Assembly (NCBI GenBank): GCA_016178785.1
Contig: JACOSO010000086.1
Location: 1-64,000 of the forward strand
DNA from: Bacteroidota bacterium
Lineage (GTDB): Bacteria > Bacteroidota > Bacteroidia > Cytophagales > Cyclobacteriaceae
Direction of reading: 5' to 3'
DNA length: 64,000 nucleotides
The notes under the pieces are model-generated. The model was not told the DNA's origin. It did no database searches and saw only the letters and a program-made list of their open reading frames with translations. The position numbers were made by a program, and so were the translations under genes. How positions within the stretch are numbered: position 1 is the stretch's first letter; the number at the start of each line of letters is the position of its first letter. Positions 9,287 through 18,294 of this stretch are shown here, in pieces.

Positions 9287-11188
9287 TCAGGTTTTGTTTA
9301 GAAATACAAGTTTAGTGTTGTCGGCCTTGCTCACGTTTTTGTAAAAATCAACAAGTTCATTGTAAGTTTCCTTTGGGAAACGACCTTTCCATACTTTCAT
9401 TTTTCTGATGTAAGTAACTTTTCCTGCATCAAATTTGAAACTTGCCTCGTACTCGCCAAACCTGGAATTTATTTTTATAGGTTCGGGTAAGAATTCGGGA
9501 TAGATGTTTTCTGGAAGGGAAATTTTAATTGTATCTAGGTCAAGATAATCTGATTGAAGAACCACATCCGTTTTTCTTTCCTCCGTCTTTGGTGGAACAT
9601 ATGAATTCTTGTTCATCAAATTAGGAGAAACAAAAAGCCGCTTTCCACTAACCGATGCGTAGCGACTAAGCGTTAAATCAAGGTTGACAATTGCGGACGG
9701 AATTTTGTCCTTTTTTTCTGTCATCGAAAATGAATTGATATTGAAGTTCGGAACTTCGGTATTTCTCTCAATCCACTTCCGTTGATTTTCTGTATTGCTT
9801 AACGCGGAGTTCAAACCCCCATTTTCATACTGTATTCCTGTATGGGTTGTTTTTATTAATGCTTTGGCATTTCCGGTTGCGTCAATGTATATGTAAGCAG
9901 TTCTGCTTTGTAAATTATCTTCAGGTTTGTAACGAATAGTTTTTACAACGCTTGCCCCAGCATTCGTGATCATTAGCGCTTTTCTGTCCCCGGTAAATTT
10001 TCCCTGATAGTCGAATGGGTTTGTCTGGCTTGTGCACTCCAACCAAAGTGTATCTTTTCCGTTGGGTACGGCAGTTATGGCATGGTTAAATTGAGTGCTC
10101 GGAAAATCTATATTAAAAGAAGTACCAGCGCCAGCATTAATCAAAACATAATTTGCTGTTATGCCCGCCTCTTTGCAAAGTGCAACCATATAATTTGAAA
10201 GTGCCTTGCAATCTCCATATCCATTTTTGTCTACAACGGAGGCTTCAAATGGTTGATAGCCTCCTATTCCCAATTGAATTCCAACATATCGAGTTTTATT
10301 CTGCATGTATTCATACAGCGCTTTAACTTTTTCTTCGGTGGTTTTTAGTACTGAAGTAATAGACTTTACTTTTGCTTTTGTCTCATCGGGTAACACATCT
10401 CTTCCCTTATTGAGAGAGATTATCCATTGACCAAACTCTTGCCAGGAATCCATTTTGCCTGCGTACCCTTCAAATTCAAACTGGGAAGGCGCAGCAATTA
10501 TATGAGGAATTATTTCAGACCTGGGCGGGCCAAATGATTCTAATTTGATTGGCTTAATGTTTTCAAATGTCCAGGTAAGAGTTTCAAAACCCGATCCTAA
10601 TAATTTTCTTGGAGCCGCTTCAATGTTAAAGAGTTTAAATCTCGGTGCTATCGCAGGTGGGTAGGAAAGCTCATAAGAAGCATGCTGGTAAGAAATATTT
10701 TCACCGCCCCACCAGGAACTTGGTATGTAGTATAAAAATTTATATTCCAACACATACTCAAATTCTACAGTATAAGGATAGATGGATTGCGAAAGGTCTA
10801 TCGATTTAATCCTGTCGTCACTAAATAATGTAAAGCCATCATAAGAGGCGTGATCATATACTTCCTTATCTTTTAATTTCTTTACCACATTGCCTTGTGC
10901 ATCGTAGACTGCTCCACTTAAATTGACAATTCTAGTAAGCTTATCATACCAAACATCATGGCTGGCATAGTCTTTCCCTTTTTCGTTAAGAATTGTGACT
11001 ACATAATGAACATAGTGAGTGGCCCTGTTCTTCTCAAGAATTTTAAACTTCACGTGATCTTCTCTCACCACTACATTTGCGTTCTCTTTTAATTCGGCAG
11101 GAACAGCACTAATAGGATATTTGGGATCATCTTTGGCTGTAAGCTGAATCGAAAAGAGTAAACCGGTAATAGTCAAAATCCTTATCAT
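9287..11188 (-). CDS. Secreted DUF3857/transglutaminase-like protein (intact Cys-His)
   Basis: A 633-residue exported protein: a signal peptide in residues 1-18, an N-terminal DUF3857 domain and a central transglutaminase-like domain. The candidate catalytic Cys is in YGDCKALS near 326 and the His in FNHAI near 368, followed by LWLECTSQTNPF where the third residue of the triad would be. The C-terminal part is beta-rich. Families of this architecture are frequent in Bacteroidota; their reaction (protease, amidase or cross-linking) is not established. The gene begins 8 bases after the stop of a second DUF3857 gene, so the two form one transcription unit reading leftward. Confidence 0.85.
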   Translation of the reverse strand: MIRILTITGLLFSIQLTAKDDPKYPISAVPAELKENANVVVREDHVKFKILEKNRATHYVHYVVTILNEKGKDYASHDVWYDKLTRIVNLSGAVYDAQGNVVKKLKDKEVYDHASYDGFTLFSDDRIKSIDLSQSIYPYTVEFEYVLEYKFLYYIPSSWWGGENISYQHASYELSYPPAIAPRFKLFNIEAAPRKLLGSGFETLTWTFENIKPIKLESFGPPRSEIIPHIIAAPSQFEFEGYAGKMDSWQEFGQWIISLNKGRDVLPDETKAKVKSITSVLKTTEEKVKALYEYMQNKTRYVGIQLGIGGYQPFEASVVDKNGYGDCKALSNYMVALCKEAGITANYVLINAGAGTSFNIDFPSTQFNHAITAVPNGKDTLWLECTSQTNPFDYQGKFTGDRKALMITNAGASVVKTIRYKPEDNLQSRTAYIYIDATGNAKALIKTTHTGIQYENGGLNSALSNTENQRKWIERNTEVPNFNINSFSMTEKKDKIPSAIVNLDLTLSRYASVSGKRLFVSPNLMNKNSYVPPKTEERKTDVVLQSDYLDLDTIKISLPENIYPEFLPEPIKINSRFGEYEASFKFDAGKVTYIRKMKVWKGRFPKETYNELVDFYKNVSKADNTKLVFLNKT

Positions 11189-11196
11189 CTTTCAAA

Positions 11197-13227
11197 CTAT
11201 TGTTTTTTCTTTAGCACTATCTGTTCAGCTTGTTTCGCTACAAGTTGACTGTAAAACTCGCGTAGGTTAGGATACTCTTCCTGGGTAAACAGGCTCCTAT
11301 TGATAACCAGGCTGCTGGTGATGCTTATCGTGTTCCCTGCCTGGGCAGCATTATACGAATACCTCGCAGTGTTTTCCGGCAAAGCAATCACTTTGCTTTT
11401 TGGCATTTCATCAATTACGTAGCCTTCAGGAATGGTTATTCTTGCAGTGTACATTTCATCAAAGGCGTGCGCAAAGTCAACAGGATAGGTTCGTTTTTCC
11501 AGTTTGAATGGGTTTTCTTTCGCTTTTGCTAAGATGAAAGGGCTCAAATAAATTGTGCTTCCAGCCTCTGTAATATGCTCGTTAATCGTCAACTCATGAA
11601 TTTCTTTAAATGGTTGATGGATTTCATTTACATTTTGAAACTCGCTTTTTGATAATGTCCATGAGCGGCCTTCCGTAAAAGCCTTCAAATAATCTTTTTC
11701 TCCGTTGGCCAAATAAGATTTTCTGGCATCTGCAGAACTGTATCCAGTCTTATCTATTTTAAGAGAGCCTTTGAGTTCTCCTGAATCAGTCAACTTTAAA
11801 TCGGCACTATAGAAAGTTTTTGTCTTTGTAGGAGATTGGAGGCTAACCCACTGAAACCCTTCTGCGGAAGCCACAAGACCTTTTCCGTTTAAGCATCGCT
11901 CAGGTAACATCCCAACGGGCAGGAATTTATCGGTGGCATCCAGCAGAATCGATTTTTGGCCGACCTTCGCTAAGCAAACAACATAGTTGAATTGCGTAGA
12001 CACCGGCATTGTTTCTCGAACAAATCCATGATCACGCGTGCTTAAAAGAACCGGGCTGACATTGATCTCTGCTTTTTCTAATAATGACGCTAGCAAAAAG
12101 TTGATTTCTGCCGAGTTTCCTTTTTTCTCCTCTAGTGTTTTCTTAGGTGAATTTTCGGGATATTCTCTATTAGCCCCATCCCACAAAATATTTTGTCTGA
12201 CGTAATTAAAAACAGTAGCTACTTTTTGTTCAGGATCAGAAACTCCGGCTAAAATTTCTTCTACTTTGTTCTTCAACGAATTATTTCCAGTAATCTCTTT
12301 GCCGACTCTATCCAAATAGGTTTTGCTGATATCCTCCCAAGTGCCCATGTACCGTTTTATACCCGGATTTGAAAATTGATCAGAAAATTTGGTAAAAGCG
12401 AGTTCAAAATTAATTTTAGAGACGTAGTCGCGAGATCCTGTCATGAAGGGCTCTTTCTTAAAAGCAGGCACGTCTTTAGCTGCCCATCTAAAACGATTTT
12501 CCTGGTACTCAATTTTGTCCTGGCTAAATGATGTGGTAGTGGTTCTGGCTCCTCCAATGGGACTTCGCTCACTGGAATTTATTGTAAAAGAATTTTGCAC
12601 CTGTTCATTTTCGTTGACACTTAAAGCAACATATCCCTGCATAAATTTTTCATAATTGTAATATTCGGGTATACTGGCTCTATACTCGCTCCACCTGGTA
12701 GGTATAGTGGTCTGGAATTCCCAATCCTGAAAATTGAAAAGAAAATCAGAAGTGATAGTATATGCAATCTCCAGGACTGAACCTTCTTTTACATTCGCCC
12801 ACGTTACTTTCGTGAAGTTTAGATTCGCATTGTATTTTTCCCTAATAAAAGTTTCACTTTTTGTTTTGGTTTGGACAATTTTCCCGTTTTCGAGATTGTA
12901 GGTCACGACTTTAAGGCCCTTAATCTTTTCTTCGTTATCATAATTGTGATAAAGGGGAATGCTGAAATCGCCCCACTTTAGCCCTTCCTTGGTAAGAATC
13001 TTAATCCTCTGAAGACGTTCGAAAATAATTTGAAATCCATCATGCTCAGAATATTTAATGGCAGACTCTGCATAATCAACTAATATTACAGCTTCTGCCG
13101 AAGAATCATTGGGATAAACAGTCATTTTCATATCTTCCATGGGGATATCGCCAAATTTTGCAGGTGGTTTTTGACCCCAGGTTGCGAATGCGATAAATAG
13201 GAGGGCGATTAAAGCGATTCTTTTCAT
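11197..13227 (-). CDS. Secreted DUF3857/transglutaminase-like protein (degenerate active site)
   Basis: A 676-residue paralogue of the downstream protein, starting at the ATG at 13227, where a clean signal peptide begins (MKRIALIALLFIAFATWGQ); an upstream in-frame start would put a charged extension before it. DUF3857 is followed by a transglutaminase-like domain, but the place of the catalytic Cys reads KKGNSAEINF near 371 and the place of the His reads FNYVV, so both nucleophile and base appear to be replaced. It is therefore probably a non-catalytic partner or binding protein, by inference. It is the first gene of a two-gene operon and diverges from radA across a 154-base gap that should hold both promoters. 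Confidence 0.82.
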   Translation of the reverse strand: MKRIALIALLFIAFATWGQKPPAKFGDIPMEDMKMTVYPNDSSAEAVILVDYAESAIKYSEHDGFQIIFERLQRIKILTKEGLKWGDFSIPLYHNYDNEEKIKGLKVVTYNLENGKIVQTKTKSETFIREKYNANLNFTKVTWANVKEGSVLEIAYTITSDFLFNFQDWEFQTTIPTRWSEYRASIPEYYNYEKFMQGYVALSVNENEQVQNSFTINSSERSPIGGARTTTTSFSQDKIEYQENRFRWAAKDVPAFKKEPFMTGSRDYVSKINFELAFTKFSDQFSNPGIKRYMGTWEDISKTYLDRVGKEITGNNSLKNKVEEILAGVSDPEQKVATVFNYVRQNILWDGANREYPENSPKKTLEEKKGNSAEINFLLASLLEKAEINVSPVLLSTRDHGFVRETMPVSTQFNYVVCLAKVGQKSILLDATDKFLPVGMLPERCLNGKGLVASAEGFQWVSLQSPTKTKTFYSADLKLTDSGELKGSLKIDKTGYSSADARKSYLANGEKDYLKAFTEGRSWTLSKSEFQNVNEIHQPFKEIHELTINEHITEAGSTIYLSPFILAKAKENPFKLEKRTYPVDFAHAFDEMYTARITIPEGYVIDEMPKSKVIALPENTARYSYNAAQAGNTISITSSLVINRSLFTQEEYPNLREFYSQLVAKQAEQIVLKKKQ

Positions 13228-13381
13228 AGACAAGATTAAGTAAGCCGCAAAAGTAAATTTTCTTTTTCGACCCATTTAGGAATTCTTCCTCTATTTCTTA
13301 CACAAACTCATCTTGCCTTGAGAATTGTTCTTTTTTCATAAATAGCTGGCTTAATTATTACATTTCAACTTTGAACCGATC

Positions 13382-14761
13382 ATGTCCAAACCCAAAACTG
13401 TTTTCTTCTGTCAGACTTGTGGCTATGAATCGGCCAAGTGGCTGGGCAAATGCCCTTCGTGCAATTCGTGGAATACTTTCGCTGAAGAGATCGTTGTAAA
13501 AACAGAATCAAACAAAAATGAATGGCGCACGTCAGATTCGCGTTCAAAAATTATCTCCCCTAAGACGTTAAATGAAATTGAGACTGCCACAGAAGAGCGA
13601 TTCCCAACCCCAGATCATGAACTCAATAGAGTGCTCGGTGGAGGTATTGTTCCAGGCTCTCTGATTTTAATTGGTGGTGAGCCTGGTATTGGTAAATCAA
13701 CATTGATGTTGCAGATAGGGCTCGCTCTGAAAAAAGTAAAAATACTTTATGTGTCTGGTGAGGAGAGTGAGCAGCAAATAAAAATGCGCGCAGTACGGCT
13801 ATCGCCAGAAAAATTTTCAGAGAATTTTTTTACGCTCACTGAAACGAATACAAAAAACATTTTTGCTGCGATCGGGGCACTGCAACCTCAAATGGTAATC
13901 ATCGATTCCATTCAGACTTTGTTTTCTTCAGTGATGGATTCCGTTGCAGGAACGGTTGGTCAAGTGCGTCAATGTGCAGGTGAACTAATGAAGTTTGCAA
14001 AAGAAACCAACACCCCTGTTTTTTTGGTTGGCCATATAACAAAAGATGGAGGACTTGCCGGCCCGAAGGTCTTAGAACACATGGTTGATACCGTCCTCCA
14101 ATTTGAGGGTGATCGTCATCTCGCTTATCGCATTTTGCGTACCACTAAAAACCGTTTCGGTTCAACCTCAGAAATCGGGATATATGAAATGCTTGGCAAT
14201 GGTTTGCGCGAGGTTTCCAATCCTTCTGAAATTCTTATTTCACAAAAAGATGGATTGTTAAGCGGTGCAACCATCGGTGCAACTATCGAAGGCAACAGAC
14301 CTTTGTTGATCGAGATTCAATCGCTCGTGAGCCCGGCATCATATGGCACTCCTCAGCGCACACCCAATGGCTTTGATCAAAAAAGATTGAACATGCTGCT
14401 CGCTGTCTTGGAAAAACGATGTGGTTTTCGCGTAGGATCGCAAGATGTTTTCGTAAATATGGCCGGAGGAATTTACGTGGAGGATCCGGCTATAGATCTA
14501 GCACTTTGTGCTTCAATCATCTCATCGATGGAGGAAATTCCGGTCAGTGATAAAATTTGCTTTGCAGCAGAAATCGGGTTAGGCGGAGAGTTGCGCGCTG
14601 TCAATCGTATTGAACAAAGAATTTCTGAAGCAGAGAAATTAGGCTTTGAAAAAATCTATGTTTCCAAGTTCAGTCAAAAGTCAATTGACCTGAAGAAAAC
14701 GAAAATTGAAATTCGATCTTTCGGAAAGCTCGCGGAAGTTTTTAAAGAATTGTTTGGCTAA
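13382..14761 (+). CDS. radA: DNA repair protein RadA
   Basis: A 459-residue RadA/Sms, a RecA-like ATPase that drives branch migration during recombinational repair. The N-terminal zinc finger has C10, C13, C24 and C27. Walker A is GEPGIGKST near residue 100, and the RadA-specific KNRFG motif lies near 256. The C-terminal third is the Lon-protease-like domain without protease activity, including GGIYVEDPAIDLA. The length is normal. The last four bases overlap the stop codon of the convergent HhH gene. Confidence 0.97.
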   Translation: MSKPKTVFFCQTCGYESAKWLGKCPSCNSWNTFAEEIVVKTESNKNEWRTSDSRSKIISPKTLNEIETATEERFPTPDHELNRVLGGGIVPGSLILIGGEPGIGKSTLMLQIGLALKKVKILYVSGEESEQQIKMRAVRLSPEKFSENFFTLTETNTKNIFAAIGALQPQMVIIDSIQTLFSSVMDSVAGTVGQVRQCAGELMKFAKETNTPVFLVGHITKDGGLAGPKVLEHMVDTVLQFEGDRHLAYRILRTTKNRFGSTSEIGIYEMLGNGLREVSNPSEILISQKDGLLSGATIGATIEGNRPLLIEIQSLVSPASYGTPQRTPNGFDQKRLNMLLAVLEKRCGFRVGSQDVFVNMAGGIYVEDPAIDLALCASIISSMEEIPVSDKICFAAEIGLGGELRAVNRIEQRISEAEKLGFEKIYVSKFSQKSIDLKKTKIEIRSFGKLAEVFKELFG

Positions 14762-15597
14762 GATTTCGCAAAATTTCGCGCTTGGCCAATCCAGTTTTCA
14801 CGCTCGATGCGGCCGGGAAAAAATTCAATTGCGTTTCCAACACGATCCAGCAATTCAGGCGTAAGTTCACTGAGTTGCTTAAATGTGTAGATGCCGAGCA
14901 TATTCAACCGTTTCTCTATGAAGGGGCCAATACCTTTTATCGCTGTGAGATTATCTTTTTCATTGGGCTCAACCGGTCTTACGAAAGGGTGCTCAGAGAA
15001 GGTGGATTTTTCCTTTCTCTCGGACTGAAGTATTTCTAATTCATGTTTCAATTTCGCATAAGACTCTTCATTCTCCTTGTTTTGAAATTCGAGTTGTCTG
15101 ATGCGGTAGCGCAAAGTGCCGGCCTCCGCCTCTAATCTTTGCAATTCGGCTTGAGAGGACAATGATTCTTGTTGTCTGGACCACACAGAAGATTCTATTT
15201 CGTTGAATTGGCGTTGCAGTTTGTCTTTTTCAGAAATGGCTTCGTGTATTTTCTGTTGACTGTAATTGAGGTCCTGCTGATATTTGTTCCTCCACATTTC
15301 GATCTGTGCTTTCAAATCATTGTTCGAGTTATGGAGTGATGAATTATCTGACTGAATCTTTTCGCGAATTTCCATTTGCTCTTCAATTGCTCCTCCGCGA
15401 ATTTCCCAGGCAATAGCGTATCCCAGCAAACATGCAATCAGGAGCATCACCAATATTTCAATGATTGATATAACTGATGCCTCTGGACTAAAAAATTGTG
15501 GGCCGGTTTTAACGCCCTTTACTCCGTACATATACCACCATGCGCTTGCCGAGCACCACGTGAAAAACAAAACAATGAACCAATAGTATCTTTTCAT
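14758..15597 (-). CDS. Membrane coiled-coil protein with C-terminal helix-hairpin-helix domain
   Basis: A 279-residue protein with two N-terminal transmembrane segments (about 3-26 and 41-66), a long charged coiled coil (75-190) and a C-terminal helix-hairpin-helix domain (about 215-279) with the signature LTAIKGIGPFIEKRLNMLGI. HhH domains of this kind bind DNA non-specifically or mediate contacts, and similar C-termini occur in proteins sometimes annotated as L21-like. A membrane anchor plus coiled coil plus HhH could link DNA to the envelope, but this is inference. It is convergent with radA (four shared bases, CTAA) and divergent from the permease gene. Confidence 0.72.
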   Translation of the reverse strand: MKRYYWFIVLFFTWCSASAWWYMYGVKGVKTGPQFFSPEASVISIIEILVMLLIACLLGYAIAWEIRGGAIEEQMEIREKIQSDNSSLHNSNNDLKAQIEMWRNKYQQDLNYSQQKIHEAISEKDKLQRQFNEIESSVWSRQQESLSSQAELQRLEAEAGTLRYRIRQLEFQNKENEESYAKLKHELEILQSERKEKSTFSEHPFVRPVEPNEKDNLTAIKGIGPFIEKRLNMLGIYTFKQLSELTPELLDRVGNAIEFFPGRIERENWIGQARNFAKS

Positions 15598-15713
15598 TTG
15601 AACCAGTTAACCTCCAATTTAATGCTTTTTATTTTTCCTGTGAAAGGAGTGCAACTTGCAATTGAGTTCATGCGTCTTAGGTTTTACAAGATTCTCATAA
15701 AACTAAATCAGTC

Positions 15714-18188
15714 ATGCTTAAGAATCATTTAACCATCGCCTTTCGCAATCTGCGCAAACAGGGTTTTTACTCCGCCATCAATATCACTGGGCTTGCTGTC
15801 GGGATTGCTGCTTGTCTGGTCATTGTACTCTATGTAATAGATGAGATTAGTTACGACAAGTTCAACACAAATGCTGATAGAATCTATCGATTGAACTCTG
15901 AAATAAAATTTGGGGAGAACCATATGAAAATGGCGGTAAGCCCCGCACCACTCGCTCAAACTTTTTTACAAGACTATCCTGAAGTTGAATCTGCTGTTCG
16001 CTTTCGCAACTACGGATCCTATTTAGTCAAGCCGGCCAACGGCACTGACAATATTAAAGAACAACAAGTCATTTGGACAGACAGCACATTTTTCAAAATT
16101 TTCTCTATAAAAGTACTGGAAGGAAATCCTGACAAGGCACTGAGTCTGCCGGCAAGTGTTGCTATCAGCAAGCGAACTGCCGAAAAATACTTTCGCAACA
16201 GCAGTGCATTGGGCCAGATGCTGACACTCGACAATAAGCGCACGGCAAAAGTCACGGCTGTTTTTGAAGACATGCCTGCCTCCTCACATTTTCATTTCGA
16301 CATATTGATTTCAATGGTGGGCGATTGGCCGGTAGCGAAGGAAGCTCAGTCGACAAATTTTCTAAGCAATAATTTCAATACATATTTCTTGCTAAAAAAA
16401 GGAACGGACGCAAAAGCCTTTGAGAAAAAATTTCCATCATTCATTTCAAAACATATTGCACCCCAAATATTGGCTGCGCTGGGAAATGATTTCACCATGG
16501 AGAAATATTATGCAGCCGGCAATAAATATGAATTTACATTGACTCCATTGCTGGACATTCATCTCAAGTCTGCCTTGAAAATAGAACTCGAGCCCAACGG
16601 AAGCATCACTTACGTATATCTCTTCAGCACCGTTGCTTTTTTCATTCTCGCTATCGCCTGTGTAAACTTTATGAATTTGAGTACGGCACGCTCGGCCAAC
16701 CGGGCTAAGGAGGTAGGTGTGCGCAAGGTGATGGGTTCCCTGCGCATGCACTTGATCCGTCAGTTTTTAACAGAATCCACACTCGTTACCATTTTTGCTT
16801 TCCTGGTAGCAATAGGTTTAGCTTACTTGATTCTCCCGTTATTCAACAGTCTTTCACAGAAGCAACTTTTTATTCCTTTTGCTGACCCGTTCTTTTATGT
16901 GATCCTCTTTACTTCAGCTTTGATCGTTGGTGCATTTGCCGGGGTTTATCCTTCCTTTTTTCTGTCCGCATTTCAGCCCGTAAATGTCTTGAAAGGTCAA
17001 GTAGCGCTCGGTATGAAGAGCGGATTTATCCGAAGCTCGCTTGTAGTCTTTCAGTTTGTGATTTCCATTTTCCTTATCATCGGGGCGATCACAGTAAATC
17101 GTCAACTTAATTTCATTCAAAACAAAAAGCTTGGTTTCGAAAAGAACCAGGTGATCGTCATTCACGACACGTATGCGTTGCGGCCGAATGTGGAGTCGTT
17201 CAAAAATGAAGTTTTAAAAATAAGTTCTGTTGAAAGCGGAACGATCTCAGGCTATTTGCCTGTAGAAACTGCTGATGCTTGGCGCAACGATAATACTTTT
17301 TGGAAAGAAGGCAATCAGCCGGTGGTTGAAAATCTGGTGAGCTTGCAAAACTGGAATGTGGATTATGATTATATCAAAACGTTGGAAATGAAAGTCAAAC
17401 TTGGACGAGCCTTTTCAAATGAATTTCCTTCAGATTCAAATGCAGTGGTTCTCAACCAAGCAGCAGCAGCACAATTCGGATTTACCGATCCCATTGGAAA
17501 AAAAATAAGCACTTTTGATGGCAATCGTCCTGATGGTTCTCCTGATCCAAATAAAATAAAATCGTGGACGATCATTGGAGTGATGGAAAACTTTCATTTC
17601 TCGTCATTAAAAGAAAATATCACGTCTCTTGGGCTTTTTCTTGGCAAGAGTGACGGAAGCATTAGTTTCCGATTTAATTCAAATAATTCGCAAGAAGCGA
17701 TTCAGTCGATTGAAGATGTTTGGAAGAAATTAGCCCCAGGTCAACCCTTCCAATATTCTTTTTTAGACGAAGATTTCGGAAGGATGTACTCGTCAGAGCA
17801 GCGGCTTGGAAAAATCTTCGCGGCCTTTGCTTCGCTTGCAATCATCATTGCGTGCCTTGGATTGTTTGCGCTCACTGCCTTCACGGCTGAACAACGCACC
17901 AAAGAAATCGGAATCAGAAAAGTGATGGGTGCGTCTGTGAGCAGCATCGTGGTTTTGCTCTCGAAAGAGTTCGGCAAACTGATTGTGATCGCATTTGCAC
18001 TTGCTGCTCCGCTCGCATGGTTCGCAATAGATTGGTGGCTCAAGGGCTATACATTCAAAACAGAAATTGGCGTGATGGTTTATGCCCTCGCGGGGTTGTT
18101 TTGCCTATTGATTGCTTGGCTCACGATGGGCTATCAATCTATTCGCGCGGCAACATCTAATCCAGTGAAGTCGCTGCGAAGTGAGTAA
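15714..18188 (+). CDS. FtsX/MacB-type ABC transporter permease
   Basis: An 824-residue permease with the Bacteroidota eight-helix layout: one N-terminal membrane segment (about 20-42), a large extracytoplasmic MacB-PCD domain, three helices of the first FtsX domain (about 300-420), one helix opening the second half (about 445), a second extracytoplasmic domain, then three C-terminal helices (about 695-815). The motifs ANRAKEVGVRKVMG and EQRTKEIGIRKVMGAS mark the two FtsX domains. Such proteins usually pair with a LolD-like ATPase, but none is adjacent, so this is an orphan permease whose ATPase would be encoded elsewhere. The role (lipoprotein or peptide export, mechanotransmission) is open. 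Confidence 0.9.
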   Translation: MLKNHLTIAFRNLRKQGFYSAINITGLAVGIAACLVIVLYVIDEISYDKFNTNADRIYRLNSEIKFGENHMKMAVSPAPLAQTFLQDYPEVESAVRFRNYGSYLVKPANGTDNIKEQQVIWTDSTFFKIFSIKVLEGNPDKALSLPASVAISKRTAEKYFRNSSALGQMLTLDNKRTAKVTAVFEDMPASSHFHFDILISMVGDWPVAKEAQSTNFLSNNFNTYFLLKKGTDAKAFEKKFPSFISKHIAPQILAALGNDFTMEKYYAAGNKYEFTLTPLLDIHLKSALKIELEPNGSITYVYLFSTVAFFILAIACVNFMNLSTARSANRAKEVGVRKVMGSLRMHLIRQFLTESTLVTIFAFLVAIGLAYLILPLFNSLSQKQLFIPFADPFFYVILFTSALIVGAFAGVYPSFFLSAFQPVNVLKGQVALGMKSGFIRSSLVVFQFVISIFLIIGAITVNRQLNFIQNKKLGFEKNQVIVIHDTYALRPNVESFKNEVLKISSVESGTISGYLPVETADAWRNDNTFWKEGNQPVVENLVSLQNWNVDYDYIKTLEMKVKLGRAFSNEFPSDSNAVVLNQAAAAQFGFTDPIGKKISTFDGNRPDGSPDPNKIKSWTIIGVMENFHFSSLKENITSLGLFLGKSDGSISFRFNSNNSQEAIQSIEDVWKKLAPGQPFQYSFLDEDFGRMYSSEQRLGKIFAAFASLAIIIACLGLFALTAFTAEQRTKEIGIRKVMGASVSSIVVLLSKEFGKLIVIAFALAAPLAWFAIDWWLKGYTFKTEIGVMVYALAGLFCLLIAWLTMGYQSIRAATSNPVKSLRSE

Positions 18189-18189
18189 C

Positions 18190-18290
18190 TCTTGATACTG
18201 AATTCTAGATAATGAAGTGATAATTACTGATTGCGGAAATCCAGACGCTAGCATCAAGTATCCAGATCCAGTATCTAATTCGCAACTTTG
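18190..18290. repeat. AT-rich stretch resembling GTATCCAG-type short repeats
   Basis: Between the permease stop and the methyltransferase start there is a stretch with recurring GATACTG, AGCATCAAGTATCC and GATCCAGTATC elements, partly inverted relative to one another (GATACTG near 18195 versus CAGTATC near 18270). It looks like a decayed short dispersed repeat. It is in frame with the next gene from a GTG at 18217, but the translation there does not look like protein, which supports the later start. Confidence 0.3.
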
Positions 18291-18294
18291 GAAG

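Noticed and set aside
15556-15575. CACGTG near 15560 as a third parS site
   Set aside because: Flanks do not match TGTTN/NAACA; other CACGTG hexamers in the window likewise lack the flanks.
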